A DNA stretch of 60,262 nt from positions 1-60,262 of the forward strand of contig CAZMZZ010000004.1 in assembly GCA_964571215.1 (NCBI GenBank), in the 5' to 3' direction. The stretch's first letter is position 1, and every line of letters begins with the position of its first letter. The notes beneath the pieces were generated by a model that searched no databases, was not told the origin of the DNA, and was given only the letters and a program-made list of their open reading frames with translations. Shown here one piece after another: positions 26,603 to 35,899 of the stretch. Made by a program: the position numbers and the translations under genes. Origin of the DNA: CAJWPI01 sp964571215. GTDB taxonomy: Bacteria; Pseudomonadota; Gammaproteobacteria; Magnimaribacterales; Magnimaribacteraceae.

Positions 26603-27341
26603 GTTAAGTGTTAATGTAAACAAGATTGCTGTTCTAAGAAACGCAAGAGGAGGATCATACCCAAATGTCTTATATCTTACTGAGCTCTGTATAAAGAGTG
26701 GAGCAGATGGAATAACTGTCCATCCCAGAAATGATTTACGACATATCAAACCCACTGATGTACAACAGATCAGAAAACTAACTCAAAAGCACTTTATAGA
26801 ATTTAATATTGAGGGTAATCCTTTTTCAGAGGAATCTAAGGACTATCCAGGCTTTCTTTCTTTAGTCCAAGAAAATAAGCCTGAACAATGTACTTTAGTT
26901 CCAGATGAACCATCACAATTAACTTCTGATCATGGATGGGATTTAAAAAAAATGGATAAAGATTTATCTGATATTATTAAAATATTAAAAGCTCAACAAA
27001 TAAGAGTGAGTCTTTTTTTAGATCCAGATACTAAACAAATTACCAGAGCAAAAGAACTAGGAGCAGATAGAGTCGAACTTTATACTGGGCCCTATGCTAA
27101 CTCCTTTGTTGATTTAAATCAGAGAGAGAAATCATTATATACTTATAAAGAAGCTATAGATCATGCAATTAGTATTGGTTTACAAGTAAATGCTGGTCAT
27201 GATCTCAATTTAAAAAATCTTAGAACTTTCCTTGAGATAGGAACTATAAAAGAAGTCTCGATAGGACAAGCTTTAATTAGCGACGCCCTAGTTCATGGTC
27301 TTGAAGAGACAGTAAAGTTATACCTAAATGAGTGTAAGTAA
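26595..27341 (+). CDS. pdxJ: Pyridoxine 5'-phosphate synthase
   Basis: 248 residues. KLSVNVNKIAVLRNARGG, DGITVHPRNDLRHI, FNIEGNP, CTLVPDEP and the end LEIGTIKEVSIGQALISDAL are the PdxJ signature. It condenses 1-deoxy-xylulose-5-phosphate with 3-amino-2-oxopropyl phosphate to pyridoxine 5'-phosphate in the DXP-dependent vitamin B6 route. The first residues are slightly unusual (the common start is LGVNIDHVAT-like). It overlaps the quinone-reductase gene and precedes the glutaredoxin gene by 14 bases. PLP made here would serve the MetY-like enzyme further on. Confidence 0.95.
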   Translation: MTKLSVNVNKIAVLRNARGGSYPNVLYLTELCIKSGADGITVHPRNDLRHIKPTDVQQIRKLTQKHFIEFNIEGNPFSEESKDYPGFLSLVQENKPEQCTLVPDEPSQLTSDHGWDLKKMDKDLSDIIKILKAQQIRVSLFLDPDTKQITRAKELGADRVELYTGPYANSFVDLNQREKSLYTYKEAIDHAISIGLQVNAGHDLNLKNLRTFLEIGTIKEVSIGQALISDALVHGLEETVKLYLNECK

Positions 27342-27355
27342 GATAAAATTTAACT

Positions 27356-27676
27356 ATGACAATTGAAGAGCAAATCAAAGAACAAATTACAACAAATCCA
27401 ATTTTGATTTATATGAAAGGATCTCCAGATGCTCCTGAGTGTGGATTTTCTTCTAGAGCTTGTCAGATTCTAATTTCTTATGGAAAGCCATTTTCTTTTG
27501 TCGATATTTTGATAAATCCAGAAATAAGATCAAATTTATCAAAAGTATCTGATTGGCCTACTTTTCCTCAACTTTTTATTAATGGTGAGCTAGTAGGGGG
27601 AAGTGATATTATGGTTGAACTGCATGAAAATGGCAGTTTACAAGAATTAATAGATACTGTTGAAGTAGCTAACTAA
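27356..27676 (+). CDS. grxD: Monothiol glutaredoxin (Grx4 type)
   Basis: 106 residues, thioredoxin fold. It opens IEEQIKEQITTNPILIYMKGSP and has the CGFS active site at ECGFSSRA, the GSH-binding WPTFPQLFINGELVGG and the C-terminal ELHENGSL. Monothiol Grx proteins carry and pass on [2Fe-2S] clusters with BolA. It has no N-terminal extension. It sits between pdxJ and an MBL-fold gene on the same strand. Iron-sulfur enzymes in this window (FbiC, Rieske) are possible clients, though the protein is general. Confidence 0.95.
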   Translation: MTIEEQIKEQITTNPILIYMKGSPDAPECGFSSRACQILISYGKPFSFVDILINPEIRSNLSKVSDWPTFPQLFINGELVGGSDIMVELHENGSLQELIDTVEVAN

Positions 27677-27690
27677 TTTTTTGATTAAAT

Positions 27691-28443
27691 ATGTTGGCAA
27701 CCAGGCTGGAATACCAATCCTGGCTTATTGAATCTTCAGGACTTAATATTCTCATAGATCCTTGGCTTTCAAAGGAAGATCTTCTTGTGTCTTATCCATG
27801 GGTACTTCGTAGATCACATTCTAAAAATATTAATCTAGAAATACTTATGGGTTTAGACATTCATGTTGTTCTTTTAACATCTCATTTCGAAGATCATCTC
27901 AATATAAATTCTTTATTATCGCTCCCAAAAAAAACTCTTTTTATTGGTACAAAAAAGGCATTAAGGAAAGTCCAATATCAGGGATTTAATAACTGTTTAT
28001 CAATAAATCCTGGAAGTAAAACAAATATAGGTAATTTAGAAATAAAATCTTTTAAATCAGGTTTTCCTTATTCTTATAATTCACTAGCTTTTTTAATTAA
28101 GGACAAGAATAAAAATAAATCTATTTTAGTTGAACCACATGTACTGAATAGAAGTATTGTCAAACATTGTTCTAATTTGTCTGCTCTTATCACTACTATT
28201 CAGTCAGTAAAACTACTTGGAATAGAACTCAGTATGAATCCCTATAAAACAATGAGTTATCTTAAAATCCTGAAGCCTAATTACTTTTTACCATCAGGAA
28301 CTTCTGCCAACCAGGTAGAGGGCATTCTTAAACGATTTCTGTATTTTGGAGATCTGAATTTAGATTTAGAAAAGTTATTTAAAAAAGAAGATATTAAGAC
28401 TAAGATAGCCTGCATCCTTATAGGAGAAAAAATAGATTTATGA
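27691..28443 (+). CDS. MBL-fold (UlaG-like) hydrolase
   Basis: 250 residues. LIDPWLSKEDLL near residue 22 and the metal motif SHFEDHL near 63-69 (HxxDH variant of HxHxDH) suggest a metallo-beta-lactamase fold of the UlaG-like type, which often lacks one of the usual histidines. The later part contains VEPHVL and a loop where one more His or Asp would bind metal. The role is unknown: phosphodiesterase, lactonase or other hydrolase are possible. The stop overlaps the next gene by four bases (ATGA). Confidence 0.7.
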   Translation: MLATRLEYQSWLIESSGLNILIDPWLSKEDLLVSYPWVLRRSHSKNINLEILMGLDIHVVLLTSHFEDHLNINSLLSLPKKTLFIGTKKALRKVQYQGFNNCLSINPGSKTNIGNLEIKSFKSGFPYSYNSLAFLIKDKNKNKSILVEPHVLNRSIVKHCSNLSALITTIQSVKLLGIELSMNPYKTMSYLKILKPNYFLPSGTSANQVEGILKRFLYFGDLNLDLEKLFKKEDIKTKIACILIGEKIDL

Positions 28444-28934
28444 TTTCCAATAATTATTTGTTCACTGCTTTAATAGTTTTTGTTGCTTTATTTACTACAG
28501 GACTGAGTTCCGCAGTATTTGGTTCTTATGATAATAATCAGAGACCTGAGATAGAAAATCTTTCTATAGTTTACGCAACATCTGTAGATAAAAGAGATTT
28601 TAATAATTTACGAAATGTTTTTCATGAAGATGCTGTTTTAGAGGGGCCAGGTTTTAAATTTCAAGGTATTGAGGAAATAGTAGCTGGCATGGAAGGGATT
28701 AGAATGTATGATAAAACTCAACATTTTGTTATGAATCAAAATCTAAAAATAAATAGCTTCTTAGCTTCAAATGAAGTCTATGCAATTGCTTACCATTTTT
28801 TTAATAAAGAAAACACATCTTATCGATTAGATTGGGGAATTATTTATTCAGATTCACTAAAACGTGAAAAAGGTAGGTGGAAAATAGTTAATCGTAAATT
28901 AGAGTTAATCTGGCAAAAAGAAGAGAGGATTTAA
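28440..28934 (+). CDS. Exported SnoaL/NTF2-like protein
   Basis: 164 residues. An N-terminal hydrophobic stretch YLFTALIVFVALFTTGLSSAV is a signal peptide or anchor. The rest resembles an NTF2/SnoaL fold: IVYATSVDKRDFNNLRNVFHEDAVLEGPGFKFQG, then TQHFVMNQNLKIN and a C-terminal WKIVNRKLELIWQKE. The function is unknown; periplasmic location is inferred. It overlaps the MBL-fold gene by ATGA and ends 46 bp before the second TonB receptor, so it may be cotranscribed with the genes upstream. Confidence 0.68.
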   Translation: MISNNYLFTALIVFVALFTTGLSSAVFGSYDNNQRPEIENLSIVYATSVDKRDFNNLRNVFHEDAVLEGPGFKFQGIEEIVAGMEGIRMYDKTQHFVMNQNLKINSFLASNEVYAIAYHFFNKENTSYRLDWGIIYSDSLKREKGRWKIVNRKLELIWQKEERI

Positions 28935-28938
28935 CAAA

Positions 28939-28966
28939 TTGACGCTAAGGCTTATTTAAGTACAAT
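28939..28966 (+). promoter_or_regulatory. Sigma-70-type promoter for the TonB receptor
   Basis: TTGACG (28939-28944), a 16-base spacer and TACAAT (28961-28966), five of six at each box. The transcript would start close to the AAAGGAG Shine-Dalgarno of the receptor gene, giving a very short leader. Confidence 0.55.
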
Positions 28967-28980
28967 ATTTCAAAGGAGAT

Positions 28981-31362
28981 ATGATGCATAAAGATAATAA
29001 ATTTCCCCCTTTTGAATTAAATGAGAAATTTCTGAAGAGAGCGGCTGCATTAAGTTCTGCTGTAGCTTTTACATCTATTCCTGCCTCAGAAATTTTTGCT
29101 GCTGATCAATCCTCAGAAGATGTAGAAGAAATTATAGTTACCGCATCTAAAAGATCTCAAAAAATTGAAGATCTGCCTATGAGTGTTCAAGCTATTATGG
29201 GTACAAGACTGGATGATGCAGGAATAAATGATTTCATGGATTATGCAGAATTAATTCCTACTTTATCTTATATTCAATATGGTCCAGGAAGGTCTGCTTT
29301 TTATTTAAGAGGTACCTCTGATGGTAACTTTGGAAATATGGCGGGACCTAATACTACAGTATCTTTGTATGTTGATGAATCACCAATAACAGCGGTAGGA
29401 CTGAATCCAGATCTACATGTTTATGATATGGAAAGGATAGAAGTCTTAAATGGACCACAAGGAACCCTTTATGGTTCAAGTTCTCAAGGAGGAACTGTTA
29501 GATTAATCACAAATAAACCAGAAAGATCTGCTTATGATTTCGGTATGGAAGTAGATAGTTCTAGTGGATCTAAAGTAGATTCTGGTCATAGTGTAGAAGC
29601 TTTTATAAATATTCCTATATCTGACAATATTGCTGCGAGGATTGCTGGCTATAGTGTTACAGAGAGCGGTTTTATTGACTTAATTGGTGGAACTAAAACT
29701 TTTTCTGCTAGTGGAATCTCTGTACCTCTTCATGCTGAAGAAGATAGTAATGAAAGTAAGTTAGATGGATTTAGAGCATCTGTTAGAGCTTGGTTAAATG
29801 ATAATTTGACAATAACCTTAAGCCATATAAACCAAGAGACAAATACTGAAGGAAGTTGGGACCACCAACCTACTACACTTGGAGATCTTAAGAGCAGTAA
29901 AGTTGTACCTGAATTTACTGATGATGAGTGGGATCAAACAAGTTTAACCTTAGAGGGTTCCTTTAGCGATATATCCTTTACTTATGCTGGTACATTCTTC
30001 GATAGAGATGTCAGATATCTTTGGGACTATAATGATTATGTTGAGTATTACAGTCTGGATAGCCCATCAATGAACGGTTTTGGCTATTATAGTTACTATA
30101 CCTGTGATTATTATTCGTACTATTATTACGGAACTCAAGATTGTAACAACCCTTCAATGTGGGCTGACTATTCAGTTAAGCAAGAAAGAAATACCCATGA
30201 GCTTAGATTAAGTTCAGGTTCAGAAGATGATCAACTACAGTGGATATTGGGTATTTTTTATGACAACGTTGAAAACCCCTATAAATATACTTATCTTTGG
30301 CCCGGTCTTCAGAGTTATTATCTAACCAGCACTTGGAATGGAGGAGGTGATTTAGGAAATAGTAGGGCTGGTATCTGGTGGGACTTAGATAATGTCAGAA
30401 AAGATGAAAAAAGAGCTGTTTATGGCGAACTCACGTATGCCATGGATGATAAAACCAAGTTAACACTTGGACTTAGAAGGTTTGAATCTGAGATGAGCTT
30501 TCGAGCTAGAGATGGTTATTTTGGAGGCTTCGGAACAGGATTTTACGGAAGAGATACATTTCTTGTTGAAGATGACTCTGGTATTGCACCGAAGTTAGCA
30601 ATATCTAGGGAATTAGATAATGGCGGTATGATATATCTAAATTATTCTCAAGGTTACAGACCAGCAGGAACAAACAGAGTAAATGCTAGAAGTGAATTAG
30701 CACCTCTTACTTATGATGAAGATAGAATGGATAATTATGAAATAGGTTATAAGTATGCTTCGAGTGATGGTACGGTTAGGGCAAACACATCTCTTTATTC
30801 TATGTCTTGGAGCGATATGCAAGCAGCAAATTTTGATCTAGATCTAGCTCCAATACAATTTAACAGCAATATAGGAGATGCGGTTATCCAAGGAATAGAA
30901 TCTGATATGAGTATTTTAACTGGTGGATTTACTATTATTGCTGGCGTATCTATAAACGATCCAAGGTTAAATGAAGATTATGTATTAGATGGAGTTTTGT
31001 TAGCTGAGAAGGATACAATCTTAGCTAATGTTCCTAGATTTAAAGCATCATTTGCAATAAACAAAGTTTTTGATGTAGGTTGGATGGGAAACTTTGGAGG
31101 AATAAAATCTGGCAGTTGGGACTTTAATGCAAGTAGAACAGGTGACAGAAAATCTTCTATTACTAACCCCATTGAACAACCTTCATATACTTTAGCTAAC
31201 TTTCACCTAGCATTAGAAGGCAAAAATTTCACAACAATCTTTTATATAGATAACTTATTTGATGAAAGACCAGTAATTTGGGAGTATTCAGGATATAGAC
31301 CTGAAACTGTATTTACTTCAAGACCAAGAATAGCGGGATTAAGAATTAAATATAGACTCTAA
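28981..31362 (+). CDS. TonB-dependent outer-membrane receptor with Tyr-rich loop
   Basis: 793 residues. The N terminus has a long leader ending near residue 41 (IPASEIFA), a TonB box-like EEIIVTASKRSQKIEDLP, and a plug with FYLRGTSDGNF, IEVLNGPQGTLYGSSSQGG and VRLITNKPE, then a beta-barrel ending in YRL. An AAAGGAG Shine-Dalgarno precedes ATGATG. A cluster of tyrosines and three cysteines lies at about residues 368-395 (GYYSYYTCDYYSYYYYGTQ), probably an extracellular loop, unusual in this family. It is a second importer in the same region as the steroid-type genes; the ligand is unknown. Confidence 0.92.
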   Translation: MMHKDNKFPPFELNEKFLKRAAALSSAVAFTSIPASEIFAADQSSEDVEEIIVTASKRSQKIEDLPMSVQAIMGTRLDDAGINDFMDYAELIPTLSYIQYGPGRSAFYLRGTSDGNFGNMAGPNTTVSLYVDESPITAVGLNPDLHVYDMERIEVLNGPQGTLYGSSSQGGTVRLITNKPERSAYDFGMEVDSSSGSKVDSGHSVEAFINIPISDNIAARIAGYSVTESGFIDLIGGTKTFSASGISVPLHAEEDSNESKLDGFRASVRAWLNDNLTITLSHINQETNTEGSWDHQPTTLGDLKSSKVVPEFTDDEWDQTSLTLEGSFSDISFTYAGTFFDRDVRYLWDYNDYVEYYSLDSPSMNGFGYYSYYTCDYYSYYYYGTQDCNNPSMWADYSVKQERNTHELRLSSGSEDDQLQWILGIFYDNVENPYKYTYLWPGLQSYYLTSTWNGGGDLGNSRAGIWWDLDNVRKDEKRAVYGELTYAMDDKTKLTLGLRRFESEMSFRARDGYFGGFGTGFYGRDTFLVEDDSGIAPKLAISRELDNGGMIYLNYSQGYRPAGTNRVNARSELAPLTYDEDRMDNYEIGYKYASSDGTVRANTSLYSMSWSDMQAANFDLDLAPIQFNSNIGDAVIQGIESDMSILTGGFTIIAGVSINDPRLNEDYVLDGVLLAEKDTILANVPRFKASFAINKVFDVGWMGNFGGIKSGSWDFNASRTGDRKSSITNPIEQPSYTLANFHLALEGKNFTTIFYIDNLFDERPVIWEYSGYRPETVFTSRPRIAGLRIKYRL

Positions 31363-32270
31363 GAAAAAGAAGAGTCTATTAACTTTCTGATTTCTTTTAT
31401 ATGAGAAGGTCTTGTTCTACAGCACCCTCCTACAATTGAAGCTCCAGAATCTATCCACTTTGAAACTTCCATTGCATATTCTTTTTCATTTAAAGGTATG
31501 CTTGATTCACGATGCATTTCATCTGCATTATAAACTCTTTCTCTATTGTCTGAGAAAGACTGAATATTTTCAGAATTAGCATAACCACCTATAGGAATAT
31601 CAGTAAGTTTTGACAGTTTTTTTATTGCATGACCGACTATATTTGCGCCTGCACAGTTAACTAATAAAGCATCTGGAAGGTTATTATTTAATAACTCAAA
31701 AGCTTCCTGGATACTTTCTCCACTTGGTAGATAGTTTTTTCTGTTTCCTTGCAAAGTCCAGCTTAACCACACAGAGCAATCAGTTTCTAAAGCTGCTTTC
31801 AATGCACATTTTGCCTCTAATCCACTAGACATAGTTTCGCAGAGTATAATATCAACATTATTATTAAGAATATTAGCTATCTCCTTATTTTTATTATACA
31901 TTTCTTCTTCAGGAAGTATTAAATCAGGTCTATAACTAGTTTCTAGTGGAGGGAGAGAACCCATTAAGACAACTTTCTTATTAGATCTATGAATAGCACT
32001 CCTAGCTATCTCTATTGATTGTAAAGTCAGGTCTTTAAGTCTTTCTTCAATTTTAGCTCTCTTTAGTATGGGTTGTGTCAAGGCATAATTATTAATAGTT
32101 ATATGGTCTGCACCAGCTTGTATGTAATCATAGTGAATCTTCTCTATTTCATTAGGCGCATCAATAATAGCCTGCGCTGACCAAATGGAATTTACATGAG
32201 AAGGAACTTCTATCCCTCTGTACCTTAGTTCTGTTCCTAATCCTCCATCAGTAAGCCTTATATCGTTCAT
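31359..32270 (-). CDS. Homocysteine S-methyltransferase family protein
   Basis: 303 residues, TIM-barrel S-methyltransferase fold (MHT/BHMT family). The zinc ligands are visible as the Cys of VNCAGAN and the CC of IVGGCCRTRPSHI. It starts DIRLTDGGLGTELRYRG. It methylates homocysteine to methionine with a donor such as S-methylmethionine, glycine betaine or DMSP; the donor is not readable. Neighbours are a MetY-like homocysteine-forming enzyme and a BCCT betaine-type transporter. It overlaps the alpha/beta hydrolase start by four bases. Confidence 0.87.
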   Translation of the reverse strand: MNDIRLTDGGLGTELRYRGIEVPSHVNSIWSAQAIIDAPNEIEKIHYDYIQAGADHITINNYALTQPILKRAKIEERLKDLTLQSIEIARSAIHRSNKKVVLMGSLPPLETSYRPDLILPEEEMYNKNKEIANILNNNVDIILCETMSSGLEAKCALKAALETDCSVWLSWTLQGNRKNYLPSGESIQEAFELLNNNLPDALLVNCAGANIVGHAIKKLSKLTDIPIGGYANSENIQSFSDNRERVYNADEMHRESSIPLNEKEYAMEVSKWIDSGASIVGGCCRTRPSHIKEIRKLIDSSFS

Positions 32271-33040
32271 AGTATCTCAATAAGGTAATCTAGGACTTCA
32301 TTTGGCTTTTCCATTAGTAGGGTATGCCCGGAATGCCTAACATTTTTTACAATGGGGTTTTTAAATGAACTAATTAGATCTTTTGCCTTATAAGCCGGAG
32401 TTAAGAAATCATTTTCTCCAAGTATAAACATAACTTCTCCTTCTACTTTTTTTGCACTTAAAAGCCCATCTGAATAATTAGAGCAGGCTTTTAAATCACT
32501 GTAAATAACATCTTTTTGGGAATTCTCTAATAATCTTTTAGTATTTTCAATCATCCACATACCCGGGTTACTATTACTCCCAATTCTTGCACTATAGCTA
32601 TATCCAAAATATGTAAGTATATCTATAGCAGCTTGTTCATTATTTTTAGCTGCTTCTAAGAGCGGCTCAGATACGTTCATTGGAAAAGCAGTACCAACCA
32701 TAACTAAATGTAATGATCTATTTGGAACCATTGCTGAAGTTTCTAGTGCTATTAAAGAACCCATACTATGACCAACTATAGAAAACTCATTGACATCAAG
32801 ACTATCTAAATAATCTATTAACCAGTGCGATAATTCAGAAATAGAATTAAGGATAGGTCCTTTACTTCTTCCATGACCTGGTAAATCAACTGATATAACA
32901 GTTCGATCTTTTCTTAAGAAGTATCTAGTAGGTAAAGTCCAGACAGAATGATCCATACCAGTACCATGGATAAAAACTATAGGTTTCTTAATATTTTTAA
33001 ACCCTTTCTCACCAGAGAAAGAAAAAACCTTATTTTTCAT
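32267..33040 (-). CDS. Alpha/beta hydrolase
   Basis: 257 residues. FIHGTGMDHSVW is the oxyanion loop, GHSMGS the nucleophile elbow near residues 96-101, an acidic residue in LGENDFLTP and the catalytic His in HSGHTLLMEKP. It is a small hydrolase without a signal peptide. It lies within a methionine module, overlapping the methyltransferase start and touching the MetY-like stop as TAATG. It is too short for the homoserine acetyltransferase family (about 370 residues), so it is not called MetX. Substrate unknown. Confidence 0.83.
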   Translation of the reverse strand: MKNKVFSFSGEKGFKNIKKPIVFIHGTGMDHSVWTLPTRYFLRKDRTVISVDLPGHGRSKGPILNSISELSHWLIDYLDSLDVNEFSIVGHSMGSLIALETSAMVPNRSLHLVMVGTAFPMNVSEPLLEAAKNNEQAAIDILTYFGYSYSARIGSNSNPGMWMIENTKRLLENSQKDVIYSDLKACSNYSDGLLSAKKVEGEVMFILGENDFLTPAYKAKDLISSFKNPIVKNVRHSGHTLLMEKPNEVLDYLIEIL

Positions 33041-34341
33041 TACTTTGCTAATTTTTTTACAGCTGATAAACCCATTTCCAGGTCTTCTATTAAATCTTCT
33101 GGATCCTCTAAACCAACTGAAAGCCTTATAGTTCCTTCAGAAATACCAGCTTTAGCTAGTGCTTTCTTATCCATTCGATGGTGGGTAGTACTCGCAGGGT
33201 GTATAACCAATGACTTGGCATCTCCCACATTAGCTAAATGTGAAAAAATATTGAGGTTTTCTATAAAAGTTTGTCCGGCTATTTTTTGACCTTTAAGTTC
33301 AAAAGTAAAAACGGCACCACTACCTTTTTTTAATATCTTTTTTGCTAGATCATAATCTTCATGCGAACTTAAGCTTGGATATAGGACTTTAGACACTAAA
33401 GGGTGTTCATCTAAGAATTTAACTATCTTATTAGTATTCTCAACATGCCTTTTCATCCTAAGATTTAAGGTTTCTATGCCCTGTAAAACAAGAAAAGCTG
33501 TATGTGGACTCATGCATGCACCAAAATCTCTAGCTCCTTCTTTTCTAGCTCTTGAAATAAAAGCAGCTGGACCAAACTCTTGAGTAAAAATCATATTATG
33601 AAATCCTTCATAGGGTTCAGTGAGTTGGGGAAACTTTTTTGAAGCTTCCCAATCAAAATTTCCACCATCTACTAGTAAACCACCTATTACAACACCATGC
33701 CCTGACAGAAATTTTGTTGCTGAATGAACAATTAAATCCGCACCTAAATCAAAAGGTTTCATTAAATAAGGAGTAGTAAAAGTTGAATCTATAAGTAAAG
33801 GGACTTTATTCTCATGGGCAATAGATGAGATAACAGGAATATTCATTACATCTAGTCCAGGATTTCCTAATGTTTCTCCAAAAACAAGACGAGTATTTTT
33901 TTTGAAACTCTTTTTAAGCTTTTCTACATCTCTGAAGTCTATAAAGGACGTCTCTATACCAAACCTTTTTAATGTATATTCAAGTAAATTATGACTACCT
34001 CCATATAAACAATTAGAGGCTATAATATGAGAACCAGTATCCATTAGTGTTGTAATAGCTAGGAAAAGAGCTGCTTGACCACTTGAAGTAGCAATTGCAC
34101 CTACACCTCCTTCTAGAGCAGATATTCGCTCTTCTAAAACAGAATTAGTAGGATTTGTTATCCTTGAGTAAACGTGTCCTGTTCTTTCTATATTGAAAAT
34201 TCCAGCTGCTGTTTCACTATCCTTAAATACAAAAGATGAGGTTTGGTAGATTGGAGTTGCTCTAGCTCCAGTATCTTCATCTGGTTTTTGCCCAGCATGT
34301 AAAGACAGTGTGGCTGGTTTAAGATCTTTCGGTTTTTTCAT
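33040..34341 (-). CDS. metY: O-acetylhomoserine sulfhydrylase-type PLP enzyme
   Basis: 433 residues, the length of MetY rather than the shorter cystathionine synthases. ATLSLHAGQKPDEDTGARATPIYQTSSFVF begins the fold; the PLP-binding Lys is in HSATKFLSGHG; YGGSHNLLEYTL and the active-site YSRITNPT are also typical. It makes homocysteine from O-acetyl- (or O-succinyl-) homoserine and sulfide, avoiding the cystathionine route. The gene overlaps the BCCT gene by 23 bases and the hydrolase by one. Related CGS-family reactions are possible, but length and context favour direct sulfhydrylation. Confidence 0.88.
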   Translation of the reverse strand: MKKPKDLKPATLSLHAGQKPDEDTGARATPIYQTSSFVFKDSETAAGIFNIERTGHVYSRITNPTNSVLEERISALEGGVGAIATSSGQAALFLAITTLMDTGSHIIASNCLYGGSHNLLEYTLKRFGIETSFIDFRDVEKLKKSFKKNTRLVFGETLGNPGLDVMNIPVISSIAHENKVPLLIDSTFTTPYLMKPFDLGADLIVHSATKFLSGHGVVIGGLLVDGGNFDWEASKKFPQLTEPYEGFHNMIFTQEFGPAAFISRARKEGARDFGACMSPHTAFLVLQGIETLNLRMKRHVENTNKIVKFLDEHPLVSKVLYPSLSSHEDYDLAKKILKKGSGAVFTFELKGQKIAGQTFIENLNIFSHLANVGDAKSLVIHPASTTHHRMDKKALAKAGISEGTIRLSVGLEDPEDLIEDLEMGLSAVKKLAK

Positions 34342-35860
34342 GTACTTTTCTCTTAAACATATCTCTAATTGTTGCTAATGCTATCAAAGGATATATAAAT
34401 AATAACGGTAAAGAGGTTAAAAGAATAATATCTGTAGCAACTGTATGGTCTGAATAGATAACTAAAGAAGCTGGGAGTACTCCTAAAATTATAGCCCAAA
34501 ATACTCTTACTAATCTATCAGGATCATTTAATTCAGATGAATTTCTTTGAATGTGGTAGGCCACAACGTAAGACATAGAGTCGTAAGAAGTAGTAATAAA
34601 TATTAAAGTCATTATACAAAATATCAAAAGCATTAATTTTGGTAAAGGCAATGAGTTTACAACTGATAAGGCCATTTCAGGATGATTTAAAGCATTTATA
34701 TTGCTAATTTGCAAAGTACCATTTATATCCATAACTAAAGAGTAATTCCCTAATATTAAATAAAATAACCAAGTACCTAAAGTACCAAAAACTAACATGC
34801 CTAAAATGAGTTCTCGTACTGTTCTTCCTTTAGAGATTCTAGCAATAAAGAGACCTACTATTGGTCCAAAGGCAACCCACCACGCCCAGTACCAGATGGT
34901 CCAATCTTGAGCAAATTGAGAACTTTCTACTATGCCCAAGGTACTCATATCAAAGAAATATTTAATTGAATACCATACTCCAGATAATGAGTACGATAGT
35001 ATTTCTGAAGTTGGCCCTGTTAATAGTACATAAAGTAAAAAGAGTATAGCTACAGTTAAATTGATATTGCTTAATACTTTAATTCCATTTTTTAAACCTG
35101 AATAGACACTAAATCCAAATAAAGTTACACAAACTATAAGTACTAGAATGGTCAAGAAAAAAGAATTTTCAATATTAAAGATATCAGAGAATCCTAATCC
35201 TAGCATAGGTAGGTATGAGCCTATTGTTCCTCCAGCAGCTCCTAGAGTAGCAATAATAAAGATTAAATCTACCGATCTTCCAAAAAATGTATTTTCTACA
35301 TCTTTTATGCCTAGTCCTCTTAACCCCGAACTTAACCTTAAAGTGCTAAGCTTATATTTGTAGAAAGCTACTGATAGTGCCAAGGCTGGTAGACCATATA
35401 TTGCCCAAGCACTAATACCCCAGTGAAATAAACCGTAAGCAGTTGCTAAAGAGTAGGATTCAGGTGAAAGAGGTTTAATGCCGAATTGAGGATTATTTAC
35501 ATAATATCCCCATTCAACACCAGACCAATAAACTAGCGCCCCACCAATCCCGGAACAAAATAACATTCCTATCCAACTAAAGTAAGAAAATTCTGGTTTC
35601 TGTTCAAGGCCGCCTAATCGATAATTTCCTTTTTTACTTAATGCTACATAAAGAAGAAATATAAAACAAAAAATAGTTAAGATTAGATAAAAGGATCCAA
35701 AAATATCCTTTATACCCATAACTATAGATCCAATAGAAGATTTAGTTGCTTCTTTATCAAAAAGAATTAATGAAGCTAAACATAAGACAATAACTAAAGT
35801 AGATAAAAAAGACTTCTTATCAATTGTGTCCGATCTAAAAATTGTATTAACTAACTTCAT
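34319..35860 (-). CDS. BCCT family transporter
   Basis: 513 residues from the ATG at 35860; an in-frame ATG at 35932 would extend across the divergent gene and is rejected. About twelve membrane helices, with EWGYYVNNPQFG and the signature WTIWYWAWWVAFGPIVGLFIARISKGRTVREL of betaine/carnitine/choline transporters. It brings in glycine betaine, choline, carnitine or DMSP with Na+ or H+. With a homocysteine methyltransferase and a MetY-like enzyme downstream on the same strand, uptake of a methyl donor or sulfonium osmolyte is plausible. Which one cannot be told. Confidence 0.9.
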   Translation of the reverse strand: MKLVNTIFRSDTIDKKSFLSTLVIVLCLASLILFDKEATKSSIGSIVMGIKDIFGSFYLILTIFCFIFLLYVALSKKGNYRLGGLEQKPEFSYFSWIGMLFCSGIGGALVYWSGVEWGYYVNNPQFGIKPLSPESYSLATAYGLFHWGISAWAIYGLPALALSVAFYKYKLSTLRLSSGLRGLGIKDVENTFFGRSVDLIFIIATLGAAGGTIGSYLPMLGLGFSDIFNIENSFFLTILVLIVCVTLFGFSVYSGLKNGIKVLSNINLTVAILFLLYVLLTGPTSEILSYSLSGVWYSIKYFFDMSTLGIVESSQFAQDWTIWYWAWWVAFGPIVGLFIARISKGRTVRELILGMLVFGTLGTWLFYLILGNYSLVMDINGTLQISNINALNHPEMALSVVNSLPLPKLMLLIFCIMTLIFITTSYDSMSYVVAYHIQRNSSELNDPDRLVRVFWAIILGVLPASLVIYSDHTVATDIILLTSLPLLFIYPLIALATIRDMFKRKVHEKTERS

Positions 35861-35899
35861 ATAAGTGGAGCATAGGTTTCTGTAAGTTAAAATATAAAC

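Noticed and set aside
32267..33040. Homoserine O-acetyltransferase (MetX)
   Set aside because: The gene is next to a MetY-like enzyme and has an alpha/beta hydrolase fold, but at 257 residues it is about 110 residues too short and lacks the MetX pattern.
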